In this document: positions 1 through 8,808 of the stretch, piece by piece | How the letters are laid out: each line of letters opens with the position of its first letter | How positions within the stretch are numbered: the stretch's first letter is position 1 | Origin: Lachnospiraceae bacterium | Lineage (GTDB): Bacteria > Bacillota > Clostridia > Lachnospirales > Lachnospiraceae | DNA: 64,000 bases | Reading direction: 5' to 3' | Assembly (NCBI GenBank): GCA_017962825.1 | Contig: JAGCUO010000021.1 | Location: forward strand, 58,624 to 122,623 | Notes under the pieces: generated by a model | Database searches by the model: none | What the model saw: the letters and a program-made list of their open reading frames with translations, nothing else | Told to the model about the DNA's origin: nothing | Translations under genes and position numbers: made by a program

Positions 1-1203
1 GACGTTCTCCGTCTTGTAAAAGTATTCAGAGAGCTGGGATTCCTTGTATCAAGCATCGTTATCACCAAATATTCCGGACAGCCCGCTGCGGATCGTTTCC
101 GCCAGCTTCTTGATTCTCACGGACTTAAGAGCTATCTTCACTATCCCATCGACGGATATCCTTCGAACATTCCTCTTATCGTATCCGACGACGGTTACGG
201 CAAGAATGATTATGTAGAAACCACAAGACCTCTTGTAGTCATCACCGCGCCCGGACCCGGAAGCGGAAAGATGGCAACCTGTCTCTCACAGCTTTACCAT
301 GAGCATAAGAGAGGCATTAATGCAGGATATGCGAAGTTCGAGACCTTCCCCATCTGGAACCTTCCCCTTCGCCATCCCGTTAACATCGCATACGAAGCTG
401 CTACCGCAGACCTTGATGATGTTAATATGATCGATCCTTTCCATTTGGAAGCATACGGCGAGACGACCGTTAACTATAACAGAGATGTTGAGATCTTCCC
501 CGTTCTGAGTGCTCTTTTCGAAGCAATCAGCGGCGAGTGCCCTTACAAGAGTCCTACCGACATGGGTGTAAACATGGCCGGTTATGCCATCATAGATGAC
601 GATGTTTGTAAGGAAGCATCATGCCAGGAGATACTCAGAAGATATTATGCAACCGCAGTATCCGTTAAGAAGGGCGATGCCCCCAAGGAAGAACTCTACA
701 AGCAGGAACTTCTCTTAAAGCAGGCAGGTATCGTGCCCGAGGACAGAAAGGTTGCAGTTGCGGCTATGGAGAGACAGGCGGAGAGCAAGACACCTGCGGC
801 TGCCATCCAGCTTCCCGACGGTCAGATCGTTACCGGCCGTACAAATCCTCTTCTCGGTGCCGCAGCTTCATGTCTCCTTAATGCTATCAAGCAGCTTGCG
901 GGCATCCCTCATGAAGTAAAGCTCATGAGCGAGGAAACCCTTCTTCCCATACAGAACCTTAAGACAAGCTATATGGGAGCTCATAACCCCAGACTTCATA
1001 CGGATGAGATGCTCATCGCACTTTCGAGCTCGGCTTCATCCAACCCTCTTGCAAAGTCCGCACTTGACTGTCTGTCCGGACTCAGAGGAGCGGAGGCTCA
1101 TTCGAGTGTCATCCTTTCAAGAGTCGACGAAAACGTATACAGAAAGCTCGGACTCAGGCTCACCTGCACTCCCGAGTACGAAACCGGTAAAGATTTCGTT
1201 TAA
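1..1203 (+). CDS. DUF1846 (UPF0371) family protein, 5' end missing
   Basis: The frame is open from the first base of the window and ends with TAA at 1201-1203, giving 400 residues; family members are about 500 residues, so roughly the first 100 lie outside. The recognisable core begins DVLRLVKVFRELGF and runs through the conserved TAPGPGSGKMATCLSQLYHE segment near residue 85 and the KFETFPIWNLPL segment. The GPGSGK stretch resembles a phosphate-binding loop, and structures are known for the family, but its biochemical role is not established to my knowledge. It stands alone ahead of the ftsH promoter. An internal ATG at 271 exists but is not the start, because family similarity continues upstream of it without interruption. 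Confidence 0.9.
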   Translation, partial: DVLRLVKVFRELGFLVSSIVITKYSGQPAADRFRQLLDSHGLKSYLHYPIDGYPSNIPLIVSDDGYGKNDYVETTRPLVVITAPGPGSGKMATCLSQLYHEHKRGINAGYAKFETFPIWNLPLRHPVNIAYEAATADLDDVNMIDPFHLEAYGETTVNYNRDVEIFPVLSALFEAISGECPYKSPTDMGVNMAGYAIIDDDVCKEASCQEILRRYYATAVSVKKGDAPKEELYKQELLLKQAGIVPEDRKVAVAAMERQAESKTPAAAIQLPDGQIVTGRTNPLLGAAASCLLNAIKQLAGIPHEVKLMSEETLLPIQNLKTSYMGAHNPRLHTDEMLIALSSSASSNPLAKSALDCLSGLRGAEAHSSVILSRVDENVYRKLGLRLTCTPEYETGKDFV

Positions 1204-1240
1204 AATCCTTTAACCGTTTGTTAATTAAGTTTTGCGTTTT

Positions 1241-1269
1241 TTTACTTGCCCGGGGCGCTGTGATATAGT
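1241..1269 (+). promoter_or_regulatory. Putative sigma-A promoter of ftsH
   Basis: TTTACT at 1241-1246 and TATAGT at 1264-1269 are separated by 17 bases. The -10 matches the consensus at five of six positions, the -35 at four. It lies in the AT-rich gap between the DUF1846 stop and the ftsH start, leaving a leader of about 55 bases. Confidence 0.45.
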
Positions 1270-1330
1270 AAACAAATAGTGTAAATACGCTGTTTTTTGT
1301 AATCGAAACTAATATAAATGGTGGTTAAGA

Positions 1331-3475
1331 TTGGATAATAATTCACAGAATCAAAACAACAAACATCCCGTGGGACGGAACAATACCTGGATGATGATCC
1401 TGGCCGTGCTGTGCATGGTCGTGGTCGTTTTCCTTTTCTATAACATGCTCTTCGGAGGAAAAGGATCGACAGAATCCAAGCCCTATACACAATTTTTGGA
1501 GGATCTCCAGAATGACCGTGTCGAATCGGTAGAACTTGATGCGGAAAATGCGGAGCTGACCGTAACTCTCAAGCAGGAATATGTAGAGTCACAGTCCGAG
1601 GCAGGCTCCATTGATGATGACGCAAACGCATTTGAACAGTACGCATACTTTGTTCAGATCAAGAACGAGCAGGTATATACAACCAGAGTCATGGAATCCA
1701 TGGACACCCTTACCGAACAGCTCGAGGCGCACGGAGTAGAGGGACAGAGAGTCGTAAGCACTTCATCGGGACTTCTTACTGAGATCTTCGTAGGAGTTGT
1801 ACTTCCCGTGCTGGTGCTCTGGCTTCTGGCATCTTTCCTGATGAGAAGGATGGGCGGAGGCGGAGGCCCCTTAAATGTCGGAAAGAGTAATGCCAAGGTT
1901 TATGTACAGAAAGAGACCGGCGTAACATTCAAGGATGTGGCAGGAGAAGATGAGGCAAAGGAATCACTTGTCGAAGTCGTAGATTTCCTCCATAATCCCG
2001 GCAAGTATTCGGGAATCGGTGCAAGACTTCCCAAGGGTGCACTTCTCGTAGGCCCTCCCGGAACCGGAAAAACCCTTCTTGCCAAGGCAGTTGCCGGCGA
2101 AGCACACGTTCCTTTCTTTTCACTTACCGGATCCGATTTCATAGAGCTTTACGTCGGTGTCGGTGCATCACGTGTAAGAGACCTTTTCAAGGAAGCTACC
2201 AAGAACGCACCCTGTATTATTTTCATCGACGAGATAGATGCCATCGGCCGAAGCCGTGATTCCAAATACGGCGGAGGAAACGAAGAAAGAGAACAGACCC
2301 TGAATCAGCTCCTTTCCGAAATGGACGGATTCGATTCATCAAAGGGTATACTGATCCTCGGAGCAACAAACCGTCCCGAGATCCTCGATAAAGCGCTTCT
2401 TCGTCCCGGACGTTTTGACAGAAGGATTATCGTAGACAAGCCTGATCTTAAGGGCCGTGTAGAGATTCTCAAAGTCCATGCCAAGGACGTTAAAATGGAT
2501 GAGAGCGTTGATCTGGATGCCATCGCACTTGCAACCAGCGGTGCCGTAGGTTCGGATCTTGCGAACATGATAAACGAAGCTGCCATCAACGCAGTCAAGG
2601 AAGGCAGAGAATATGTATGCCAGAAGGACCTTTTCAATGCGGTTGAGCAGGTACTTGTAGGTAAGGAAAAGAAAGACCGCATCATGAGTGCGGAGGAGAG
2701 AAAGATCGTCTCCTATCACGAAGTGGGACATGCACTTATTACCGCACTTCAGAAGAATTCCGAGCCCGTTCAGAAGATCACCATCGTACCCAGGACTATG
2801 GGTGCTCTCGGATATGTAATGCAGGTTCCCGAAGAGGAGAAGTATCTCAACTCCAAGGAAGAACTCGAGAATATGATCGTATCTCTTCTCGGAGGAAGAG
2901 CTGCTGAGGAAGTCGTATTCGGAAATGTAACGACCGGAGCTGCCAACGATATCGAGAAGGCAACCTCCATCGCCAAGAATATGATCACAAGATTCGGTAT
3001 GAGCGACAGGTTCGGACTTGCAGGATTCGCCACCGTTGAGAGCCAGTATCTCGAGGGACGTACCGCAATGAACTGCTCCGACCAGACTGCTGCTGCGATC
3101 GACGAAGAGATCGTCAGTATGCTCAAGAAAGCCTATGAACAGGCTAAGGAAATGCTCTCCGAGAACAGAGAACTCATGGATAAGCTTGCCGGATATCTTA
3201 TTGAAAAAGAGACCATCACCGGCAAGGAATTCATGAAGATCTTCAGGGCAGAAAAGGGAATCCCCGAGCCCGAGGAGGAAGAAAAGGATGTGACCGGAAC
3301 CGAGGATAAGGCTCAGGAAGAAAAAGCATCCGAAGAGGGAGCACCTGCAGAGGAAGCGCCGGTAGAGGAGAATTCAGAAGATAAATCTTCCGAAGAAAAG
3401 CCTGCGGATGAAAAGAAGATTCCGGAAGCTCCTCAGGGTGACACAGGTATTTTTTCCAATCATACGATCATGTAA
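1331..3475 (+). CDS. ftsH: ATP-dependent zinc metalloprotease FtsH
   Basis: Membrane-anchored AAA+ protease that degrades unassembled membrane proteins and short-lived regulators. Two membrane segments are visible (about residues 20-41 and 150-170) flanking an extracytoplasmic FtsH-ext domain. The AAA domain has Walker A GPPGTGKT at 241-248, Walker [10 protein letters not shown] near 295-303, and the second region of homology with GATNRPE and RPGRFDR. The zinc site is HEVGH at 463-467, a mild variant of the usual HEAGH. The last 60 residues are a Glu/Ala-rich tail, longer than in Bacillus. The start is TTG at 1331, with GGTGG about six bases upstream; no better in-frame ATG precedes the first membrane helix. 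It is followed after one base by the DacA-like gene. Confidence 0.97.
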   Translation: MDNNSQNQNNKHPVGRNNTWMMILAVLCMVVVVFLFYNMLFGGKGSTESKPYTQFLEDLQNDRVESVELDAENAELTVTLKQEYVESQSEAGSIDDDANAFEQYAYFVQIKNEQVYTTRVMESMDTLTEQLEAHGVEGQRVVSTSSGLLTEIFVGVVLPVLVLWLLASFLMRRMGGGGGPLNVGKSNAKVYVQKETGVTFKDVAGEDEAKESLVEVVDFLHNPGKYSGIGARLPKGALLVGPPGTGKTLLAKAVAGEAHVPFFSLTGSDFIELYVGVGASRVRDLFKEATKNAPCIIFIDEIDAIGRSRDSKYGGGNEEREQTLNQLLSEMDGFDSSKGILILGATNRPEILDKALLRPGRFDRRIIVDKPDLKGRVEILKVHAKDVKMDESVDLDAIALATSGAVGSDLANMINEAAINAVKEGREYVCQKDLFNAVEQVLVGKEKKDRIMSAEERKIVSYHEVGHALITALQKNSEPVQKITIVPRTMGALGYVMQVPEEEKYLNSKEELENMIVSLLGGRAAEEVVFGNVTTGAANDIEKATSIAKNMITRFGMSDRFGLAGFATVESQYLEGRTAMNCSDQTAAAIDEEIVSMLKKAYEQAKEMLSENRELMDKLAGYLIEKETITGKEFMKIFRAEKGIPEPEEEEKDVTGTEDKAQEEKASEEGAPAEEAPVEENSEDKSSEEKPADEKKIPEAPQGDTGIFSNHTIM

Positions 3476-3476
3476 T

Positions 3477-4937
3477 ATGCGAAAGTCAGTAAGTGTAAAA
3501 AAGCACCGTGTTAACTACAAGGGCAGAGTCTTTACTCTGCCTCTTGTGATATTTATGGTGCTGTCATTTTCGCTGAAAAGTATAGCTTCGGAGGTCGATT
3601 CCGTACCGGAGGAGATATCCGAAGTAGAGACAAATGAGATCTTAAACTGGCCGAAAGGTCCGGAAACATCGGGCAGATCCGTAATCCTGATGGAGAATTC
3701 GACGGGTGCGATATTATACGCCAAGAATATCCATGAGAAATGTTATCCCGCAGCAATGACGGCGGTCGTAACAAGCATGCTCGCGGCGGAGATGTGCGAT
3801 CTTGATGATGAGGTGGAGTTTTCGACACAGGCTGTAAGGGATGTTCCGTCAGGTGTCGTAAACATCGCGATCGATCCCGGTGAATCCTTAAGCGTGGGTG
3901 AATGCCTTCAGGCGATACTCATAAGAGGTGCGGCGGAATGCGGATTTGCTCTTGCGGAGCACTGCGGAGGCGGATCGAGGGATGCATTTGTAAAACTGAT
4001 GAATTCCAGAGCCGCGTCCCTGGGGTGTACCGAGACCTCATTTACCAATCCGGTGGGACTTCATTCGGAAGATCATTACACCACCGCTTACGATATGGCT
4101 CTGATCGGAAGGGACTTTTTTGATAATGAGCTTTTATGCAAATATTCCCTTCAGAAAACCCTGCACCTATATCCTTCGGAAGGCCAAAAGGATGAGATAA
4201 TAGAACATAATGCCTCCAGGATGGCGATCGGGGGAGCTTATGAGTATGAGTATCTTATCGGTGCCAGAACGGGTTATACGGAGGAAGCCGGGTATTGTCT
4301 CATAGCCGGAGCAGAGAAGGACGGAATGCGACTCATAGCCGTTATCATGGATGACGGAAGTGATGAGAGGTATGAGGATGCCATTGCTCTTTTCGATTAC
4401 GGTTTTTCGAATTTTACCATGGTAAACGCCTCGGAGAACGAAAAGTCTTATAGCATCGGATCCGGCGTGGCATCATACGGAACAACGGATATTATGGGCG
4501 ATTCAAGCCCCATGTTTTCGCTTGATAAAAACGACAGGGTTCTTCTTCCTCTTACGGTTGAGTTTTCGGAACTTACGGGAACCATATCATACGATGGAGT
4601 TACGGGTAACGAGGCTGCCAGGATCATATACTCCTATGAGGGAACCTATCTCGGCAAGTGCTCCATACTGTTCGGAGAACCATCCGACTCTTATGATTTC
4701 GGAGTAAAACCCGAAGAGGAAGCCGCGGAAGAAAAAACGGGCAAGACCTTCGTTTTCATAAACATTGCCATGGTTGCATTGGTCAGTGCAATAATAGCGG
4801 CGGGAATACTCCTGCTGATGGGCTTGCATAAATTGTATAAAAGATACAGAAAGGTACATCCCAACTGGCGAAGACAGTATCGTAAAGAAAGACACAGATC
4901 TGTTTTTTCAAGATGGGGTAGAAAGAAACTGAAATGA
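3477..4937 (+). CDS. D-Ala-D-Ala carboxypeptidase (S11/DacA) homologue lacking all catalytic motifs
   Basis: A 486-residue exported protein with an N-terminal signal anchor (about residues 17-38), an S11 peptidase fold, a C-terminal membrane helix near 425-450 and a strongly basic 36-residue tail. The fold is recognisable from AILYAKN, CYPAAMT, TSFTNPVGLH and TGYTEEAGYC. All three penicillin-binding motifs are altered: SxxK reads AMTA (Ala93 and Ala96), SxN reads GAA (151-153), and KTG reads RTG (264-266). With no nucleophile or general base it should not act as a carboxypeptidase; a scaffold or muropeptide-sensing role is inference. The ATG at 3477 is one base after the ftsH stop, so translation is probably coupled; an upstream in-frame start at 3408 inside ftsH is less likely. 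It overlaps trmB by four bases. Confidence 0.85.
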   Translation: MRKSVSVKKHRVNYKGRVFTLPLVIFMVLSFSLKSIASEVDSVPEEISEVETNEILNWPKGPETSGRSVILMENSTGAILYAKNIHEKCYPAAMTAVVTSMLAAEMCDLDDEVEFSTQAVRDVPSGVVNIAIDPGESLSVGECLQAILIRGAAECGFALAEHCGGGSRDAFVKLMNSRAASLGCTETSFTNPVGLHSEDHYTTAYDMALIGRDFFDNELLCKYSLQKTLHLYPSEGQKDEIIEHNASRMAIGGAYEYEYLIGARTGYTEEAGYCLIAGAEKDGMRLIAVIMDDGSDERYEDAIALFDYGFSNFTMVNASENEKSYSIGSGVASYGTTDIMGDSSPMFSLDKNDRVLLPLTVEFSELTGTISYDGVTGNEAARIIYSYEGTYLGKCSILFGEPSDSYDFGVKPEEEAAEEKTGKTFVFINIAMVALVSAIIAAGILLLMGLHKLYKRYRKVHPNWRRQYRKERHRSVFSRWGRKKLK

Positions 4938-5581
4938 GACTTAAGAATGTTCCCGGTTGCAGGGAGAGAATCGCGGAGAGCGAATATTGTGTTCCCGAGG
5001 ATAAGCTTAAAGAGTGCAAAGGTCACTGGAAGGATGTCTTCGGAAATGACCATGAGATACATATAGAGATCGGAATGGGCAAGGGCCGTTTTATCTATGA
5101 AATGGCCGAGAGAAATCCGGACATCAATTACATCGGTATAGAGAAATATTCTGCGGTACTTTTAAGAGCCGTTCAGAAGATGGAGGAAGAACCCAGAGAA
5201 AATCTGGTCTTTATCCGAATGGATGCGGAGATGATCACTGAGGTCTTCGATGCCGGTGAAGTCGGAAGGATATACCTGAATTTCTCGGATCCCTGGCCCA
5301 AGGACAGACATGCAAAAAGAAGACTTCCGTCTCGCGGATTTCTCGCAAGATATGATAAGATATTAAAGCAGGACGGAAGGATCGAGTTTAAAACAGATAA
5401 CAGGGTTTTATTTGACTGGGCTCTCGAGGAACTTCCGGAATCCTCATGGAAATCGGACCTTGTGACCTTCGATCTTCATTCGCAGGAAGAGCTCATGGCG
5501 GATAATGTCATGACCGAATATGAAGCGAAGTTTTCAGAACAGGGAAAACCTATCTGTAAATACATACTAACCCGTAAATGA
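4934..5581 (+). CDS. trmB: tRNA (guanine-N7-)-methyltransferase TrmB
   Basis: Makes m7G46 in the variable loop of tRNAs using S-adenosylmethionine. The 215 residues include the SAM-binding IEIGMGKGRF motif near 43-52, the family signature LNFSDPWPKDRHAKRR near 116-131, and the C-terminal TEYEAKF motif near 197-203. Length is typical of the Bacillus enzyme. The start ATG overlaps the stop of the preceding gene as ATGA, consistent with a single transcript from ftsH onward. Confidence 0.96.
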   Translation: MRLKNVPGCRERIAESEYCVPEDKLKECKGHWKDVFGNDHEIHIEIGMGKGRFIYEMAERNPDINYIGIEKYSAVLLRAVQKMEEEPRENLVFIRMDAEMITEVFDAGEVGRIYLNFSDPWPKDRHAKRRLPSRGFLARYDKILKQDGRIEFKTDNRVLFDWALEELPESSWKSDLVTFDLHSQEELMADNVMTEYEAKFSEQGKPICKYILTRK

Positions 5582-5593
5582 AAGGAGCAAATT

Positions 5594-5911
5594 ATGGCAC
5601 AGCTTGTTAACACCAATGATTTCGAAAAAGAAGTTCTTGAATCTTCAACTCCCGTTCTCGTGGATTTCTTTGCAGACTGGTGCGGACCGTGCAAGATGAT
5701 GTCTCCCGTGGTCGATCAGATCGGAGAGAAGCTGGCTTCACAGATCAAGGTAGTAAAATGTAATGTTGACGACAGCGGCGCAGTTGCAGAGAAGTACAAC
5801 ATTATGAGCATTCCCAATTTCATTCTTTTCAAGGACGGGCAGGTCGTATCAAGTAAGCTGGGAGCAACATCACCCGCAGACTTTGAACAGTGGATCAAGG
5901 AGAATATCTGA
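5594..5911 (+). CDS. trxA: Thioredoxin
   Basis: A 105-residue cytosolic thiol-disulfide oxidoreductase. The redox motif WCGPC is at residues 29-33, followed by Lys-Met-Met; the cis-proline segment SIPNFILF is present near 76-83, and the fold is complete with no additional domain. A strong ribosome site, AAAGGAG, precedes the ATG by about eight bases. The stop TGA shares one base with the hprK ATG, so the two are translationally coupled. No thioredoxin reductase gene is in the window. Confidence 0.96.
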   Translation: MAQLVNTNDFEKEVLESSTPVLVDFFADWCGPCKMMSPVVDQIGEKLASQIKVVKCNVDDSGAVAEKYNIMSIPNFILFKDGQVVSSKLGATSPADFEQWIKENI

Positions 5912-6867
5912 TGGCAAGCGTCAAACTGACAAAAGTTATTGAGAGAATGAACCTTATGAACCTCACACCCGAGGTTCCGGTTGAGAAGATCCGCATAACA
6001 CAGCCCGATATCAACAGGCCGGCACTTCAGATCGCAGGATACTTTGAATACTTCGATCCTTCTCGTATACAGATCATAGGTTACGTTGAGTATTCCTATA
6101 TGGAAAATGCGCTGGATGATGAGCAGAAATACGAGGCTTATGATAAATTCCTCGAGCATCCCATGCCCGCGATCATATTCTGCAGAGGTCTTAAACCCAA
6201 TGAGATCTTCATGGAACTGGCCAAAAAGTACGGTATTCCCGTTCTTCTGACCAATGAAGCGACATCAGGATTTACCGCAGAACTTATCAGATGGCTCAAC
6301 GAACAGCTTGCTCCCATGATCTCCGTACACGGAGTTCTGGTAGACTGCTACGGTGAAGGCGTGCTTATCACCGGCGAGAGCGGAATCGGTAAATCCGAGG
6401 CGGCACTTGAGCTGATCAAGAGAGGACACAGACTTGTAACCGACGATGCGGTTGAACTCAGGAAGCTGAGCGATACTCTTCTTGTGGGAACCGCACCCGA
6501 TATCACCAAGCATTTCATAGAGCTTCGCGGCATCGGAATCGTAGATGTAAAGGCACTTTTCGGTGCATCCAGTGTCAAAGATTCGCAGCAGGTCGACCTG
6601 GTCATCAGACTTGAGGACTGGGATAAGGATAAAGATTACGACAGACTCGGAGTTGAAGAAAGCTATACGGAGTATCTGGGTGTCAGAGTCGTATGTCACA
6701 ATATTCCCGTAAGACCCGGACGAAACCTCGCAGTCATATGCGAAACCGCAGCGGTCAACTATCGTCAGAAACAGATGGGATATAACGCTGTACAGGAACT
6801 CTACAAGAGAGTTCAGGCAAATCTTGCCAAAAAACATTCCGAAGAAGATGAAGAAGAGGAAGCATAA
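5911..6867 (+). CDS. hprK: HPr kinase/phosphorylase HprK
   Basis: Bifunctional sensor enzyme that phosphorylates Ser46 of HPr/Crh with ATP or pyrophosphate and reverses it, linking glycolytic state to CcpA-type catabolite control. The 318 residues carry the N-terminal HprK_N domain, a conserved His140 in SVHGVLVD, the P-loop GESGIGKS at 155-162 and the family signature ELRGIGIVDVKALFG near 209-223, ending with PVRPGRNLAV. The start is ATG 5911, which has AAGGAG eight bases upstream inside trxA; an in-frame GTG at 5890 is less plausible. Two HPr-like proteins that could be its substrates, both without the PTS histidine, are encoded at 10651 and 27299. Confidence 0.97.
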   Translation: MASVKLTKVIERMNLMNLTPEVPVEKIRITQPDINRPALQIAGYFEYFDPSRIQIIGYVEYSYMENALDDEQKYEAYDKFLEHPMPAIIFCRGLKPNEIFMELAKKYGIPVLLTNEATSGFTAELIRWLNEQLAPMISVHGVLVDCYGEGVLITGESGIGKSEAALELIKRGHRLVTDDAVELRKLSDTLLVGTAPDITKHFIELRGIGIVDVKALFGASSVKDSQQVDLVIRLEDWDKDKDYDRLGVEESYTEYLGVRVVCHNIPVRPGRNLAVICETAAVNYRQKQMGYNAVQELYKRVQANLAKKHSEEDEEEEA

Positions 6868-7808
6868 TGAAATACGTTTTTGGAGCAGATATAGGCGGAA
6901 CTACAGTTAAACTCGGTTTTTTTGATGAAAAAGGAGAACTCCTTGATAAATGGGAGATTCCTACCGATAAGACCGATCACGGTGCAAATATCGTAGGAGA
7001 TGTTTGCAAGTCCATTCAGGATAAGATGGCTGAGAAGAACGTCAATTCATCGGATGTTATCGGAGTGGGAGTAGGCGCTCCCGGTGCCGTTAACGAAGAC
7101 GGCGTTATGACCGGCGGAGCGGTAAACTTAGGCTGGCCCGTGTTCAATCTCAGGGAAGCAATGGAAGAAAAGCTTGGCGGTATCAAGGTTGTTGCGGGTA
7201 ATGATGCAAACGTTGCCGCTTTCGGCGAGATGGTAAAAGGCGGCGGAAAAGGATATAAGAACGTCGTAGCCGTAACACTCGGAACCGGAGTTGGCGGCGG
7301 TGTCATCATCGGAGGCAAGCTTATTACCGGATCCACCGGAGCAGCCGGAGAGATCGGACATATCAAGGTTGATGATGCAGAGACCGAGAAGTGTAACTGT
7401 GGTCATACAGGATGTCTCGAGCAGTTTGCATCCGCTACCGGAATTGCAAGACTTGCAAGGAAAAGGCTTGCGAAGGATGATAAGCCCTCTGTTCTCAGAA
7501 GCGCAGAGCTTCTTGATGCAAAAGCAGTATTTGATGCGGTTAAGGCAGGAGATGAAGTAGCCGATGAAATAGCCAAGGAATTCGGAAGATATCTTGGCAA
7601 GGGACTTGCGGTCATCGCAGATGTTGTAAATCCCGAGATCTTTGTAATCGGAGGCGGAGTATCCAAGGCGGGCGATGTACTTCTTTCCTATGTGGAACCC
7701 GAGTTTAAGAATACCGCATTCCCTCCCTGCAGCGGTTCAAAGTTCGCACTTGCGACTCTCGGAAATGATGCCGGAATTTACGGTTGTGCGGGAATGGTTT
7801 TATCGTAA
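6867..7808 (+). CDS. ROK-family glucokinase
   Basis: Phosphorylates cytosolic glucose to glucose 6-phosphate with ATP. The 313 residues show the ATP-binding DIGGTTVKLG near the N-terminus, the sugar-binding GNDANVAAFGE segment near 110-121, TLGTGVGGG near 135-143 and the ROK zinc motif CNCGHTGCLEQ. No helix-turn-helix is fused, so it is an enzyme rather than a ROK repressor. The ATG overlaps the hprK stop by one base (TAATG). A soluble glucokinase next to HprK fits an organism that takes up sugars mainly by non-PTS routes, though this is inference. Confidence 0.93.
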   Translation: MKYVFGADIGGTTVKLGFFDEKGELLDKWEIPTDKTDHGANIVGDVCKSIQDKMAEKNVNSSDVIGVGVGAPGAVNEDGVMTGGAVNLGWPVFNLREAMEEKLGGIKVVAGNDANVAAFGEMVKGGGKGYKNVVAVTLGTGVGGGVIIGGKLITGSTGAAGEIGHIKVDDAETEKCNCGHTGCLEQFASATGIARLARKRLAKDDKPSVLRSAELLDAKAVFDAVKAGDEVADEIAKEFGRYLGKGLAVIADVVNPEIFVIGGGVSKAGDVLLSYVEPEFKNTAFPPCSGSKFALATLGNDAGIYGCAGMVLS

Positions 7809-7880
7809 AAACGATTGTGATATGATTTTAGAAAGTAGAGCGGGGGGAGTGCACCTTACCGGTGCAGAGAGGAGAGTTGT

Positions 7881-8804
7881 ATGACAGGACAGGAGATAGC
7901 TCAGCTTTTATCCGAGCATATCGATGAGAGATTTATTCATCCGGATCAGCCTATGGCTGAATATACTTCGTTTCGCACAGGCGGAAGCGCACTTTGCGTT
8001 GTAGAAGTACATGATCTTGAGGAGCTCAGGAGAGTTCTTACCTGTGTCAGAAAGAAATTCCTTCCTTACTCGATTCTCGGAAACGGAACAAACACACTGG
8101 TTGAAGATGAAGGTTATTCCGGAGTTGCAATTATACTAGACGGTGAGTTCAAGAAAATTGATGTAACCGGATACGAAGTAACATGCGGAGGCGGTGCTTC
8201 ACTTGCCGCAGCAGGAAGAATGGCAGCGGATATGTGGCTCACCGGAATGGAGTGGGCATGCGGAATACCCGGAACCATCGGCGGTGCCATCAGAATGAAT
8301 GCGGGTGCCTTCGGATCGGATATGTCCAAGATTGTAAAGAGAGTAAGGGCTCTTACAACCGCAGGCGAGGAGATCGTCCTTCGCCCTGCAGAGCTTCATT
8401 TCAAATATCGTCACAGTCTTTTCTGTGAGAAAAAATATGTCGTTCTTGAAGCTGTATTCGAACTTCAGAAGGGTGACAAGAACGAGATCAATTCCAGGAT
8501 TGAAGACTATGCCAAGGAGCGCAGAGACAAGCAGCCTCTGGATCTTCCCAGTGCGGGATGCATCTTTAAGAATCCCAGGGAAGGTTCTGCAGCACAGATG
8601 ATCGATGAAGCCGGACTCGGCGGATCGTATGTAGGCGGTGCAATGGTTTCCAAGAAGCATTGTAATTTCATCGTAAATACCGGAAAGGCTACAGCCACCG
8701 ATATTACCAGACTTATCGAAAACGTCAGAAGAGAAGTTTATAATTTTAACGGAGTACGCCTTGAGCCCGAACTTTGTGTGCTCGGCAGACCCGGCAGGTA
8801 TTGA
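7881..8804 (+). CDS. murB: UDP-N-acetylenolpyruvoylglucosamine reductase MurB
   Basis: FAD-dependent reduction of UDP-GlcNAc-enolpyruvate to UDP-MurNAc, the second committed step of peptidoglycan synthesis. The 307 residues show YTSFRTGG (28-35), the FAD-binding GNGTN (67-71), WACGIPGTIGGA (125-136) and the active-site loop PSAGCIFKNP (223-232). The catalytic Ser that normally follows Ala-Gly or Cys-Gly is Cys227 here. Short length and the lack of an E. coli-type extra domain indicate type II MurB. The ATG has GAGGAGAG upstream. A small hairpin with GCACC and GGTGC arms lies just before it, in the gap after the glucokinase stop. Confidence 0.96.
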   Translation: MTGQEIAQLLSEHIDERFIHPDQPMAEYTSFRTGGSALCVVEVHDLEELRRVLTCVRKKFLPYSILGNGTNTLVEDEGYSGVAIILDGEFKKIDVTGYEVTCGGGASLAAAGRMAADMWLTGMEWACGIPGTIGGAIRMNAGAFGSDMSKIVKRVRALTTAGEEIVLRPAELHFKYRHSLFCEKKYVVLEAVFELQKGDKNEINSRIEDYAKERRDKQPLDLPSAGCIFKNPREGSAAQMIDEAGLGGSYVGGAMVSKKHCNFIVNTGKATATDITRLIENVRREVYNFNGVRLEPELCVLGRPGRY

Positions 8805-8808
8805 TACG

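Noticed and set aside
7849-7866. Small hairpin (GCACC/GGTGC) before murB as a regulatory element
   Set aside because: Five-base stem, no T run, no known motif; probably chance.
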